From Nannobrachium achirus (Eukaryota; Chordata; Actinopteri; Myctophiformes; Myctophidae), in assembly GCA_963921795.1 (NCBI GenBank), contig OY997658.1, positions 31,950,933 to 32,014,932 on the forward strand: a DNA stretch of 64,000 bases, read 5' to 3'. Shown here piece after piece: positions 52,581 to 63,782 of this stretch (within the stretch, counting starts at the first letter, position 1; the number at the start of each line of letters is the position of its first letter). The position numbers and the translations under genes are program-made. Below the pieces are notes generated by a model. That model had not been told where the DNA came from and did no database searches. It saw only the letters and a program-made list of their open reading frames with translations.

Positions 52581-53653
52581 GATTCTTTTGTGTGACACTG
52601 TACTATGGCGAAGTAGGCCATTAATTTACGAAAAACACAAAATGTAAAAATATGTAACCTGACTGAGCCAGATGGTGGCAGTAGTGCGTAGGCTACCGCC
52701 CTACTTTACCATCTGAGATCTCTCGGGGGGAGTTGATAACGCTCGTAAAGTCCCGGGCCGGACCAATCAGCGGCAGCTACGGGCGGGCTCTGAGCGGCTC
52801 TGAGCCAATAGAGTCTGATTGCAGACCACGTGGATGCAGACAGGCCAATATGAGTGGTTGGAGTTGGCACTCCCAGACTGTGATAGAGAGACGGCCACAT
52901 CCAATCACCTGCTAAAGAATTTGAAAAAATGGCCCGCCCCTTACATCGGGTCTGCCCGAGGGATCCCAGATGAAGGTAAGCAGAGCGATATGCAGCCAGG
53001 CATACGCACTGCTGCCATCATCGGGCGCAGTCAGGTTATAAAATATGGAGAGGTCTCTGCCCGACAACGATGTGTACAGTACCGTTGTTATTAAAATCGT
53101 AGTGTTTTGCCAATTATATGGGGGCCCACCTGCAGTATCCTTGCGGCCCACCAGTGGGCCCTGACCCACAGGTTGAGAACCACTGAACTAGAACATTGTG
53201 TAGTCCTCTCTGCTGTGCGGTACTAACATTTCAGATGTAGGCTACTGCTGCTATTTAACATTTATGAACAACACATCAGATAGTATGTGTTAAGACTAGA
53301 GACAAATAGGGCAGAATTAATGACAAGAAATTTCAAACTTGTTTTTCTTTTCTTTCTGCAATAGTTGGTCCTTAACAGATCCTGCTATCCTGTCACAGAA
53401 GGGCACTTTTTCTTTGTTAATCAAATCAATATATTATGGTTCACTTATTTCACATGCAATGGATTAAATAAACGTAACTAGTTGTGCACAACTTCAACAT
53501 AAAACAGTAGTAGTGGCTGCATGGTCATCATCTCTAGTTCTACTAGAAACAATCGATTTCTAAACGTTTTAACGAAACATTAACAACAGCGACGACGACG
53601 ACAACGTAGAATACATCAACACAACAAAGGGAGGGGTTGAGGTCCAGTGTTAA

Positions 53654-54215
53654 AGGGATATTTCACTTTCAAAACAACTTTTGGTCATTTTATTGTCTAA
53701 TCAGGCTTTTATAAACACCCTGAACAGATTTTAATTTGCTTGATTCAATATTTAGATATTTGATGTAAATGTTATCAGGCTCTCCAGGCCCAGGGCCTCT
53801 CCCCATACACACCCATTGTAACTTCAAACTCCATTTTAACCATGATAGATTCATTAAATATCATATGATACGTGAGCAGGCTTTCAATAACCTTTTCCAT
53901 TTATTTTTAATAATTCTTTGGGGAAATGGAAAAACATAAATACAATAAGAAATTATTAAAAATAAATGAAAAATATTATTGAAAAAACACAGCCTGCTCA
54001 CATATTAGGAGGATAGTATGAGTCACCAGAAAAATAATGGGTGTTTTTGATGAATCTATCATGGTTAAAATGAAGTTTGAAGTTACAATGGGTGTGTGTG
54101 GGGAGGGCCTCGTAACATTTACATCAAATATCTAAATATTGAATGAAGCAAATTAAAAACTGTTCAGGGTGTTCATAAAAGCCAGATTAGACCATCAAAT
54201 AAGTGAAATATCCCT
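53654..54215. mobile_element. TTAA foldback MITE
   Basis: AGGGATATTTCACTT and AAGTGAAATATCCCT lie inside TTAA (53650-53653, 54216-54219). The arms extend inward as inverted repeats for about 200 bp (for example TCTAATCAGGCTTTTATAAA with its inverse near 54180). The ends resemble 44938-45097. Confidence 0.9.
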
Positions 54216-54275
54216 TTAATTAAACTCATTTGCTACTTCCAGCTGATTGTCTTTTTAAAGTCCTGTTTGACTTAA

Positions 54276-56160
54276 AGGACCACTTCACCCATTTCAACCT
54301 GTCGTCAAATAATTAGTCCTCACTAATGCTCATAATGTGGTACCATTTTTGTCTACTCGCTCTGTGTCTCAGAGGAGGCCTGTGGACAGTTCAGAAACCA
54401 TGCCTACTACCAGTGACATCATCGGGAAGTTTGATCATTTCAAAAATGGAATGAACAACATATTTGTTATATAGAACAGCAACGTTTTCAGGCCAAGGAC
54501 CCCTTAGTTGAGAGAGAGATGAAGCAGGGACCCCCACAACCGTTTCATAGATTCCATATAGTTTCATTGTTTGACCGCACAATCTTCATTGTATTTTGGA
54601 TTCATGTCATTTTGTGTCATTTTGTCTGCTCTTTTCTCCCTCTACGCCAAACATCTTTGCCAAAAATAGCCAATTTGCTATTGTTGGCTAAAGTTCTCAG
54701 GATAGGGACGCTAGGATTCAAGTGGTTAATATAAAAAAAGGAGAAAAAAAATTCTATCACACAAAGATTTGGAGGACCCCCTATAGTAACTCTGAGGGCC
54801 CCCTAGGGGTCCCGGACCCCCTGTTGAAGAACAAAGGTTTCTATACCAGTAAGACTCCCTAATTGGGAGATAAGCGACCGTCAGGTCACATGTATACACA
54901 AAGACGGCTGTAACTGGCATTGGTTCCTAGTTGTGTGGACAATGTATAGTTTTGGTTGGCTCAGAGAATGTGGGGTGTACTGATTTTCGTGATTTTAAGG
55001 CAAAATTTGTAGGAGCAGTGTCCAAAAATGTGTTTGAAAAAAGCAGCCTGATGGGGGCGCTATATGGGACAGATCCATATTGATGACATGAGTGCAGACA
55101 TACTGTGTAGCGATTTGTGTGATTTTAGGGCCAAATGTGTAGGAGTAGTGTCCAAAAAAGTGTTATAAGAAATCGGCCTCAAGGTGGCGCTAAAGGGGAC
55201 AGATCCATGTTGAAGAGATGAGTGTAGACATACTGTGTACCGATTTGCGTGATTTTAGGGCAAAATTGTAGGAGCAGTGTCCAAAAATGTGTTTTGCAAG
55301 AATGGGCCTCATGGTGGCGCTAGAAGAGGGGCATGTGAGAATTGAGAATTGGGTGGAGGTTGTAGTTTGGCAGGCAATAGTCTGGGATCACTTCACTTTT
55401 CGGGTTTGTAACCGGTCTGGAGCGGAAACCACAAAACGTCATGTTGTAGTACTCAAGGACTACAATTTGGCCGGAACTATCCACCGGAAACAGTTTTAAC
55501 CCAAAATAATTCCCCTGCGCTCAAGGACATACTTTTATGGCCTACCTAATAAACTCCTCGATGCGGAGTAGTTTTGCTTTTGAAAAATTAGTTTGGTATA
55601 TGCATGTTTTAGTCCAACTTTTAGCGACCGGCAAAACCACACTAGGCTACTCAAGCATTTTAATAGGGATTGGGGAAACAAACGGTGGGAACCAAATCAA
55701 AGCGACGCCGCTTCTTCTAGTGGTTTCCGCGCTTTAGGCGGAAACCAAACGGTCTGTTGTGAACGAACACCAGGCTCTCTCCCGGGAGAAAGCCTGGTAG
55801 GCGAGGTTAGGCAGGCAAGGAGTGTGTTTGCAAAATTTGGCATGGATCGGGGCAACGGTTGCCGAGATATGAGCAGGGCAAAAGTGTGACGTGTGACGGA
55901 CGGACTGACTGACTGACGGACGGAGAGCCGGTGGAGGTTTTGGTAGTAAATGCGAGCAATAACATGCTAACTTTCCAGGAAGAGAGAGGCTGCAGTTTCT
56001 ATTAGCTTTGATTCCCCATGGCTGATGTCACTGGTAGGTAGGCAGGTTTCTGAACTGTCCACAGACGGGGTGGACAAAGATGGTACCATATTATGACAAC
56101 ATTAGTGAGGACTAATTACATGAAGATAGGTTGAAAATGGGTGTTTCAGTGAATTCTGTC
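54276..56160. mobile_element. Compound inverted-terminus region
   Basis: GGACCACTTCACCCATTTCAACC and AATTAGTCCTCACTAATG at the left reappear inverted at the right near 56105-56155. TGTGGACAGTTCAGAAACC (54381) is inverted near 56050. Inside are an inverted family A MITE remnant (54484-54835, with degenerate hairpin copy 18 at 54660-54687), three TGGCGCTA units of about 120 bp (54970-55330) and GGAC tetramers (55897-55925). Confidence 0.6.
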
Positions 56161-56530
56161 TTCATAAGCAACATACATTCCTTTGAATCGCTTCGTAGAG
56201 CAGGTGTTATGGCACAACCGAAACTGTCAAAGGGAAAGTCCACCTTTTTTACATTATCTGAAAAGAGATCTATAGCTTCTTCAGAGTATCTGATTATGTT
56301 ACATTGACTACGAGCGAGTGCCTACAAGTTAGCGCAACTCATCCTCGCTTGCTTCAGGATGTCTGGTCAGCGTTGCCAAGTACCCCAGGAGGTGTAGTGT
56401 GGCGTTATGCACGCAGATCTATTCGAAAAACTGAAAAAACTTAAAAAGGTGTTGAAGGTAGACAAAAGTCTATCCCATTTTCACAATGATGAACTAGAGA
56501 GCCAAAGACGTAGCTTTGGTCAGGGCTTAA

Positions 56531-56821
56531 AGGACAACTCCGGACAACTCCGCCCTAAATAACATCTAGGCTCATTTTCCTACTTGTATTGATCCCAAAT
56601 TACTGTCCAAAAGAAGAAGAAAAAAAAACACTTTTGCCTGCAACAAATAGTGTAAAAGCGATAGGCTTATGTGCTCCACTCTATGCTATGAGGGTTGCTG
56701 GGTTCTGCTGGGGAAACTGGACAACAGGGGCATGTCTGCCTAATAGACCCCATGGACAGTCATTTGGGATCAATATAAGTAGGAAAATTATCCTAGATGT
56801 TATTTAGGGAGGAGTTGTCCT
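56531..56821. mobile_element. TTAA MITE, AGGACAACTCC ends
   Basis: AGGACAACTCC and GGAGTTGTCCT lie inside TTAA (56527-56530, 56822-56825). The inner inverted repeat AATAACATCTAGG... / ...CCTAGATGTTATTT extends the arms. Confidence 0.9.
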
Positions 56822-57265
56822 TTAAGCTCAAATCATACTTGTCGTACGACCACCGTCGCTTGAAGGGAAAGAAATAATAATGTCAAGTTATTTTCAGCGA
56901 GTGGTGCGGCCGCACAACAAAGTATAAATTGGGGTTTATTACACTCTGCAGTCAGTGTCGTAAGGCACTTCATACTGTAGGAGGAAAACGTGAGAGAGGG
57001 GCCATTATCTCACAGCATGGAGGCCACGTGTGTTGTTTCAGTGTCGTCCACCAAACTTCTGTTTATTGTGGGCATAAGGAACCCTCAGAGCGTTTACCTT
57101 CTAGTTTATACTCAGGCTAGTGGATGTGGAAATGAGGTCACATCAGGTATCAGGGTTTTAAATGAGGACAAAAGAAAGGGTGAGTCAGTGATGCCACAGA
57201 ACTCATAAACCCAGGTGCAGTGGTGCTCTCTTGCTCAGTGGAATTATCTATTGTTGGCTTATTTC

Positions 57266-57289
57266 CCCCCCCCCCCCCCCCCCCCCCAT
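57266..57289. repeat. Poly-C tract
   Basis: About 22 consecutive C. Confidence 0.9.
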
Positions 57290-57398
57290 TATACAGAGTG
57301 CATGTCTACTGTCTATGCAATCCCCCCCATACGACAAAGTAGGGCATTCATTTCAAATAATAATAAAAAGAAAGAATATATATATATATATATATATA

Positions 57399-57694
57399 TC
57401 GTTGTTGTCGGGCGGAAACCTTGTATCTCCAAGTTTCAAATTTGTACCTTCTTTCGCAAAGTAATGCCCTGCTTCATCATACAAGGCCGTCGCACAAAAA
57501 TAGTAAAAACAGCAGATCTACAAGCACACAACGCCTCGCGGTGCGAGGCGTTGTGTGCTTGTAGATCGGCTGTTTTCACTAGTTTAAATCATTTTTAAAA
57601 TGATAAATGCAAAACGAACGGTTTTGGACAAACAAGGTTTTCACCCGACAACGACAATATATGGAGATACAAGGTTTCTGCCCGACAACGACGA
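57399..57694 (-). mobile_element. Family B element, best-preserved copy
   Basis: CGTTGTTGTCGGGCGGAAAC and GTTTCTGCCCGACAACGACG are clear inverted termini. A duplicate right terminus (TTTTCACCCGACAACGACAA) lies near 57637. It sits next to a TA repeat. Hairpin copy 19 is at 57501-57581. No coding frame is seen. Confidence 0.75.
57501..57581 (-). repeat. Hairpin module copy 19
   Basis: AACAGCAGATCTACAAGCAC, the ACAACGCCTCGC/GCGAGGCGTTGT inner stem and GATCGGCTGTTTTCACTA form an almost perfect stem. It is nearly identical to copy 12 apart from two arm substitutions. Confidence 0.92.
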
Positions 57695-57949
57695 TAAGCT
57701 ACTAAAGCTGCCTCCTGTATGAAAACCCACTAACAAGCTTGAACTTACATTTTCAAGGCAATTTTGTTGTTTCATCCTGGCACAGTCTCGTCCTACTCTG
57801 TAGAGCAGTAGTTTCCCAAACTCTTTCACGCAAATTGATATGTATTTGGTGCCAGAAACCCCTCATATAAGATGTGTTAAGGTTTCTAAAAAAATATCTA
57901 AAATTCACATTAAAAGTCAAATATTTTCAAGATGTTTTTTTTTTTACCA

Positions 57950-57992
57950 CCTCGCAACAATGTGTTTTGAGTTTGTAGATCGTCTATTTTAC
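57950..57992 (-). repeat. Hairpin module half copy
   Basis: CTCGCAACAATGTGTTTTGAG then TTTGTAGATCGTCTATTTTA preserves a right arm only. Confidence 0.6.
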
Positions 57993-58132
57993 ACAGCCAA
58001 TGCATATAGGGGTTTAAGTGGTTAAACTGATTTAGATACTATATTAAATCATTTTTCTGGGGACCCCCACACCCCACAGTTTGAGAATCACTGCACTAGA
58101 GAACATCAGGTCTCTACAGAGCAGACGGCTTG

Positions 58133-58480
58133 TAGGGATGGGACGATACGCGATATTATCGTTTATCGTGATAAGAAATACGCTAATCGTATCGTGATAT
58201 CGTCCTCTGTCATGAACTGGGATCAATTCACCTTTCATTTGCCGAGCTGCATATTCCGGTACCACTTAAACCCTTTGGTAAAAGGTACTTATAATATACA
58301 TACTTTTCACTCTCTATCAAATGTCTTAAGGCGACGTGTTGTGAGCTTGTAGATCGGCTATTTTTTGGCAAATGTTCCACCCCAGGATAATGGATTTGAT
58401 TATCGCGATAATATCGTAAATCGCGATTTCTTTTGTCACAATAATCGTGATATGAAATTTTCATATCGTCCTATCCCTCG
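58133..58480. mobile_element. hAT-type element with ATATCG repeats
   Basis: The ends are TAGGGATGGGACGATA and ATATCGTCCTATCCCTCG, with flanks ACGGCTTG and ATGGCTTG (7 of 8). Subterminal repeats are TATCGTGATA-like. A hairpin-module half copy lies at 58326-58368. Confidence 0.8.
58326..58368 (-). repeat. Hairpin module half copy inside a hAT element
   Basis: GGCGACGTGTTGTGAGCTTG then TAGATCGGCTATTTTTTGGC. The left arm is absent. Confidence 0.75.
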
Positions 58481-58662
58481 ATGGCTTGCCTCTCTCTCTC
58501 CTTCAGATATGTGTGAGGCTGGGCTGGCTGTAGCCTGGGACGGCTTCCAATTTCGGGCTTTTGATCCGGTCGGGAGCGGATGGTATCCTACGTCATTTTG
58601 TATTCAAAACGGACTACAGTTTGGCAGGAAACACCAAACCGGAAACAGTTTTAACCCCTACT

Positions 58663-58693
58663 TGCGCATGCGCTAACGACTTGCGCATGCGCT
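58663..58693. promoter_or_regulatory. Two perfect NRF1-like palindromes
   Basis: TTGCGCATGCGC occurs at 58663-58674 and 58682-58693 with a 19-bp period. TGCGCATGCGC fits the NRF1 consensus. The setting is a repeat related to 55395-55500, so function is doubtful. Confidence 0.4.
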
Positions 58694-59023
58694 AACTGAG
58701 TTGAAACTGTTTCCGTTTAGTAAGCGAAGACCAGGCTTTCCCCCAGCGGAAAGCCTGGTGACGCGAGGTTAGTCTGGCTGAGGGAGACCACGGCAGCCAT
58801 TAAATTGCTTTGCTAATGTAACGTTCGATCAGTGACAGGTTGGAAGCAGAGGCTGTGTGAAGGCTTGGAACCTGTCTGCAACCTTGGGAGTTAATCTGAA
58901 TGACATTTTGTTTTGTTTTTCCTGATGCACTCAAAAGTTATCAGAAATGTATGTCGTTGCTGTCGGGTGGAACACTTGTAAGTCCAAAACTATTATTTTT
59001 GTAATATTTTAAAAACAATTTAA

Positions 59024-59068
59024 AATTGTGAAAATATGTGAACTTGTAGATCTGCTATTTTCACTATA
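59024..59068 (+). repeat. Hairpin module, internally deleted copy
   Basis: ATTGTGAAAATA is joined directly to TGTGAACTTGTAGATCTGCT and ATTTTCACTAT. A further left half copy (AAAATACTAGATCTACAAGC) is at about 59284. GTCGTTGCTGTCGGGTGGAA of family B is upstream at 58952. Confidence 0.7.
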
Positions 59069-59132
59069 TTTGTGCAACACCGAAATACGGCAATGTCCAT
59101 TGTTCATCTCTAAGGTTTAGATTGTTTTTTAG

Positions 59133-59138
<6 letters not shown>

Positions 59139-59209
<71 letters not shown>
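59139..59209. repeat. (TG)n microsatellite
   Basis: About 35 TG units. Confidence 0.96.
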
Positions 59210-59210
<1 letters not shown>

Positions 59211-59415
59211 CTTATTTTTTTCTATTAATTAACCTCTTGAACTGCCCGACATTAATATTTTGTGGGGAACATAACATTAGCCAAAAATACTAGATCTACA
59301 AGCTTCTGAGGTTTTTTGACATTTTTTGATGAAGAGATTTGGTGAAGTGTGGTAAAAAGAGCATACCAAGTACAGCTGCAACTCAGGTCCGTTTTGCTAA
59401 GTATAGAGGGTTTAA

Positions 59416-59921
59416 AGGGACTACACCATGAATTTTAATTTGTCCTATTTTTATGTCTTATGTTTTATGTCCCACCAGTACCTTCTATCCTCACAAAGTC
59501 CTATTTCTGACCATTGTGTCTTTCTCAGTTTATGGGCGGATCTATGTAAGCAGGTCTCAGAACGGGCTGTCAGATTTTCTCTGGGCTACTGCTGCTGTGC
59601 TGTGTTCTGTGCTGAGTGGGGGTTGGGGAGGGGTGGGCAGGCCAGAGAAGGAGGTGGGGAGGAGCTGGGAGAGGTTTGGGGATGGAGGTGGGCAGGCCTG
59701 AGCAGGAGGCGGGGAGGAGCTAGGATGATGGTGGGGCTCAATAGCGCAGTCCTCCCACTCAGGACAAGGTGGTACTGCAGCTGAAAATGCTTTGAAAGCC
59801 AGGCAGAAATGACAGGGGCTCTGTATTCAGGAGCGGTAATTTAGTCTCAAACCTTTTGAAAAACCTTTTTGGGACATAACAATATGATATTACTTATTTT
59901 TAAATCCATGGTGTAGAACCT
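59416..59921. mobile_element. TTAA element related to 41589-42825
   Basis: AGGGACTACACCATG and CATGGTGTAGAACCT lie inside TTAA (59412-59415, 59922-59925). ACCTTCTATCCTCACAAAGT and TCCTATTTCTGACCATTGTG match 42720-42770 in inverse orientation. The open frame 59428-59784 lies within it and is not a gene. Confidence 0.85.
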
Positions 59922-60334
59922 TTAAGTGGTTAAACTTCACATTGCTGGAGTGAGTTCAGTGTGACAGCATCAACCTTTGCAGACAAGAAAACTCCAAATA
60001 CGTCTTGTTTGGTATCGTCCTGACAGCGTCATAACCACATAAAACGTTCTTTTGAAGAAAAATAATATGCTATAAGAGAAGGATTTTTTGGTGCAATTAT
60101 TTTAGGCTACTGCTGTTGTCTGACAACAGATAAAAAATAATTTAAAAAAAGAGTAATATCCTTTCAGGAGCTTTACACGTACGTCGCCCTACAGTTTTAC
60201 ACTACCGTTAAATACTGACATAAAATGGTATATTACACATGTCACTATACATCTTTTCTATTTTCTCTCTAAAGTGATGGAGTTAAGTGTCCAAGTGTTT
60301 TGTTTTGGCTGGGGTGAGGGGAGAGGGGGTATTG

Positions 60335-60492
60335 TCATTGGTGAGGTCCTGGGCTGCAACTGGATTCATAGCCACTAGAGGGGGATAGCGCTTCTTCCTG
60401 GTGCTGGGACTGCTCCTCTCCTCCCCGCTCATCTGACAGGAAGCTGGAGAAGGTCTGTGCTCGTGGGATGAGGGTCATCGTAAGGCTGCTTC
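60335..60492 (-). CDS. dok6: DOK6-like docking protein, last coding exon
   Basis: On the minus strand a good acceptor (CTTGTCTCTTCCAG) opens a 158-nt exon that starts with two bases of a split codon and encodes 51 residues before TGA. The peptide has SSLTMTLIPRAQTFSSFLSD, an acidic Gln-rich middle and LSPSSGYESS. The RAQTF core followed by acidic/Gln and Ser-Tyr-rich stretches fits the C-terminal tail of DOK6 as I recall it. DOK6 is a PH/PTB adaptor acting downstream of RET and Trk receptors. Its position, convergent with CD226, matches human 18q22. Earlier exons must lie to the right of the window. DOK4/5 tails are the alternative. There is a 178-bp CA/C tract 64 nt upstream of the acceptor. 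Confidence 0.7.
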
Positions 60493-60539
60493 CTGGAAGA
60501 GACAAGCCAGGGATTCAAAGGATCAGTTCAATGTTAAAG

Positions 60540-60736
<197 letters not shown>

Positions 60737-60906
60737 TTCTGTCAGTGGTGGAAAGTAACTAGTTACCTAACAGAGAGATTCGGTTATAACAAAACATACA
60801 TTAACCATTCAAAAATGTCTTGAAAGATTTTGACACATTTTGAAAAACGTTGCTAAATAAACTTACCTGGGAGCTTAAGACGGTGTGCTAGCCTCTTCCT
60901 TCTTAA

Positions 60907-61510
60907 AGGAGTCATTTGGACCAAAACACATATAGGGTTAAATCTGCCTTTTATCATACCCCTTCATACCTGTTTTAGTCGATTTCTTTCATAGCTGCCC
61001 CTGTTGCTAGATTTCGGCTGCCCCTGTTGCTAGATTTTGCGGGCCCTCTCATAACTAACACAGTGGATTGTCCTTAGGCTAGTGCGGTTATTTCTTTAGC
61101 TTCAAAGTTAGTATTTTTTTATTGGATTGTGGTTACACAACGTCCTGAGACCAACCAAACCGCTGTTTTGACCTCACAGGCACCCTTACTTGTCAAACAG
61201 ACCCCTCCCTCCCCTCCCTTTCTAGGCTCTCCTCTCCCTGCTCTGGTGCAGAGCAGAAGCCGTTAGACAAGTAAGGGTGCCTGTGAGGTCAAAACAACGG
61301 TTTGGTTGGTGAAGAAGCTAAAGAAATAACCGCACTAGCCTAAGGACAATCCACTGTGTTAGTTATGAGAGAGCCTGTGAAATCTAGCAACAGGGGCAGC
61401 CGAAATCTAGCAACAGGGGCAGCTATGAAAAAGATTTACTAAAGCAGGTATGAAGGGGTATGATAAAAGGCAGATTTAACCCTATATGTGTTTTGGTCTG
61501 GATGTCTCCT
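60907..61510. mobile_element. TTAA foldback MITE inside the palindrome
   Basis: AGGAGTCATTTGGACC and GGTCTGGATGTCTCCT lie inside TTAA (60903-60906, 61511-61514). The arms pair for about 270 bp each, for example CTAACACAGTGGATTGTCCT with AGGACAATCCACTGTGTTAG. The element is nearly all stem. Confidence 0.92.
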
Positions 61511-61645
61511 TTAATGTGTGTGTGTCTGTCCCTGTCTTGTAACAGAGTATGTATATTCTATAGCCTTTGTTGTTCAGTGATAATCCACATGTTCTGCATT
61601 ATAGCCTCAGGATAAACATACAATAAATAAAAAATCTTTATTTAT

Positions 61646-62013
61646 TAAGGCTGGGACTTTAACTGATTAATTGCGATTAATTAATTACAGAAAATTAACG
61701 TGATTAAAAAATAACGCATTTTAATCGCACTTAGTTTTTGCACCACAGAACCTTCAGTTTTGGCATGCACCAACCAAGACGAGACAACAAACGCAAAGGG
61801 AGAAGTAGCCGATCAGAGCGCTTTGTTTGGCCCAGTGGATGCGAAATTTAGATTGGAAAAAACTCACTCGTTGATTCACTCGTACAACAAAATGTGTTTT
61901 ACTTGAACAAAATGCTTCTCAGGTAAAATATCGATGTGCGATTAAAATGCGATTAATTAATCACAGAGCCTGTAATTAATTAGATTAAAAATTGTAATCG
62001 CATCCCAGCCCTA
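61646..62013. mobile_element. hAT-type element with TAATTGCGATTAAT ends
   Basis: The ends are TAAGGCTGGGAC and ATCCCAGCCCTA, with the perfect 8-bp duplication TTATTTAT (61638-61645, 62014-62021). Subterminal GATTAATTAAT/AATCGCA repeats occur on both sides. Confidence 0.9.
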
Positions 62014-62313
62014 TTATTTATAAATACAAAAAACCCTCCTTTGAACAACATCCTTGTTTTTCTGTTTTATTGTGCCGATTTCAGCATGCTCTGTTTAAGC
62101 TGCAGTTAAAGCACAATCGTAGCCTGATGTGAAAAATGGGTTACAAGACCGTGGAATAAAATAATAAAACGAACAAAAAGAATGCATCTTCAGATTGGAG
62201 AGCTGCATCTTTGATATTTTGGCATTTGAATCCTGAAAAGTATGTTTTGGACATAATAACCCATGATTACATGCTAAGAGAAAACACAAACCATTAGCAG
62301 ATGTACTCAAACA

Positions 62314-62343
62314 ATAAAAATACACAAGCTTGTGTATTTTTAT
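62314..62343. repeat. 30-bp perfect palindrome without spacer
   Basis: It is symmetrical around AAGCTT, with arms reading outward ACACAAG|CTTGTGT and then A/T-rich. It lies between the two inner arms of the large palindrome. Confidence 0.93.
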
Positions 62344-63141
62344 GCCATATGTATATTTATTATTACTCAAATACATTTTGAATACAGTACTTTTGCTTTG
62401 AACAGATGTATATCTACATGTGGTATTGCTATAACTGAAGTAAAGAAAGTGGAGTACTTCTGCTAATGGTTTTTGTTTTCTCTTAGCATGTAATCATGGG
62501 TTATTATGTCCAAAACATACTTTTCAGGATTCAAATGCCAAAATATCAAAGATGCAGCTCTCCAAGCTGAAGATGCATTCTTTTTGTTCGTTTTATTATT
62601 TTATCCCATGGTTTTGTAACCCATTTTTCACATCAGGCTACGATTGTGCTTTAACTGCAGCTTAAACAGAGCATGCTGAAATCGGCACAATAAAACAGAA
62701 AAACAAGGATGTTGTTCAAAGGAGTTTTTTTTTCCCCTTTCTTTTTTAATTGATGTTATTGGTAAACCGTGACACATAGTCAATAGAGACAGTACTCTGA
62801 TGTTGGACAGGTGACAGTAAGCTGCTGGATGCCAGTTCTGTGGTGACACAAAACAACCTGGCCTTGATCGAATCCAGAAGTTTCATTTCAGAAAGGGTGG
62901 GTGGCAAAAAATGAATCTATGGTTGCAGACTGTATTTATAAATAAACATAAAATAATAAAACATTTTCTTTATCCTGAGGCTACAATGCAGAACATGTGG
63001 ATTATCACTGAACAACAAGGGCTATAGAATATACATACTCTGTTACAAGACGGGGACAGACACACACACATTAAGAAGGAAGAGGCTAGCACACCGTCTT
63101 AAAGGAGGACTTCACCACTTTTCAACCTGTCTTCATATAAT

Positions 63142-63440
63142 CGGTAGGTTCCGTACGGAACCATTGTTTACTTAGATATGGAAGGATGACCTCCCACTTG
63201 GGTAATGTCGCCCCCTGGCGATCATTCAGAGAAACTACTTCAGCTCCCGTACTAACGTAGGTAGGAAGGGCCTGTCACTCAAACCGGAGTGACCCGCCTC
63301 CAGGCTATATAAGCCCCCGGAGGCGGAAGTAACATCCTCTTAATACCACTCTCTGCCACATTCAGTGAAACAGAGGGGCATTACGTGGGAGGTCATCCTT
63401 CCATATCTAAGTAAACAATGGTTCCGTACGGAACCTACCG
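63142..63440. repeat. 56-bp perfect inverted repeat with embedded palindromes
   Basis: 63142-63197 and 63385-63440 are exact reverse complements. Each includes GGTTCCGTACGGAACC, itself a 16-bp perfect palindrome. The 187-bp spacer holds a GCCTCC/GGAGGC stem around the TATA-like box. Confidence 0.95.
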
Positions 63441-63782
63441 TTTACTGTCAATATTCCAGGATGACCTCCCACTTGGGATTCTTAAACTCCCCTCTAAGCC
63501 ACAACCTACTCTCATACCCCCACACACCCCACATATGGGTGAGCACAGCCCAAACGGGCGTGACCCATCACCCAGAAGGTCCCAGGCCCACCGGACCTGG
63601 GTGTGAAGGCATGAGAAAATAAGGAGAGACCCTGACAGACCGAAGTCCGCCTCATTCAACTAAATGAAAAGGACAAGTCCGCCTTATAAGTAAGACACAC
63701 TATATAAGGAAAACACAGGGTCCCCCCCAAAATACCCCAGGTGGCTACATGCCCACCTGTGGGAGGGGAAGATCCGACTCCT

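Larger units (their letters stand above)
60883..63101. repeat. 2.2-kb nested palindrome with insertions in one arm
   Basis: The outer arms pair CTTAAGACGGTGTGCTAGCC (60883) with its inverse ending 63101, and AACAGAGTATGTATATTCTA (61551) with its inverse near 63030. The inner arms pair 62037-62308 with 62452-62724 at high identity. The left arm carries a TTAA MITE (60907-61510) and a hAT element (61646-62013) absent from the right arm. The right arm has about 210 bp (62725-62935) absent from the left. Confidence 0.9.

Noticed and set aside
59428..59784. 118-codon frame upstream of the DOK6 exon
   Set aside because: Lies wholly within a TTAA element with defined ends and matches 41589-42825 non-coding sequence.
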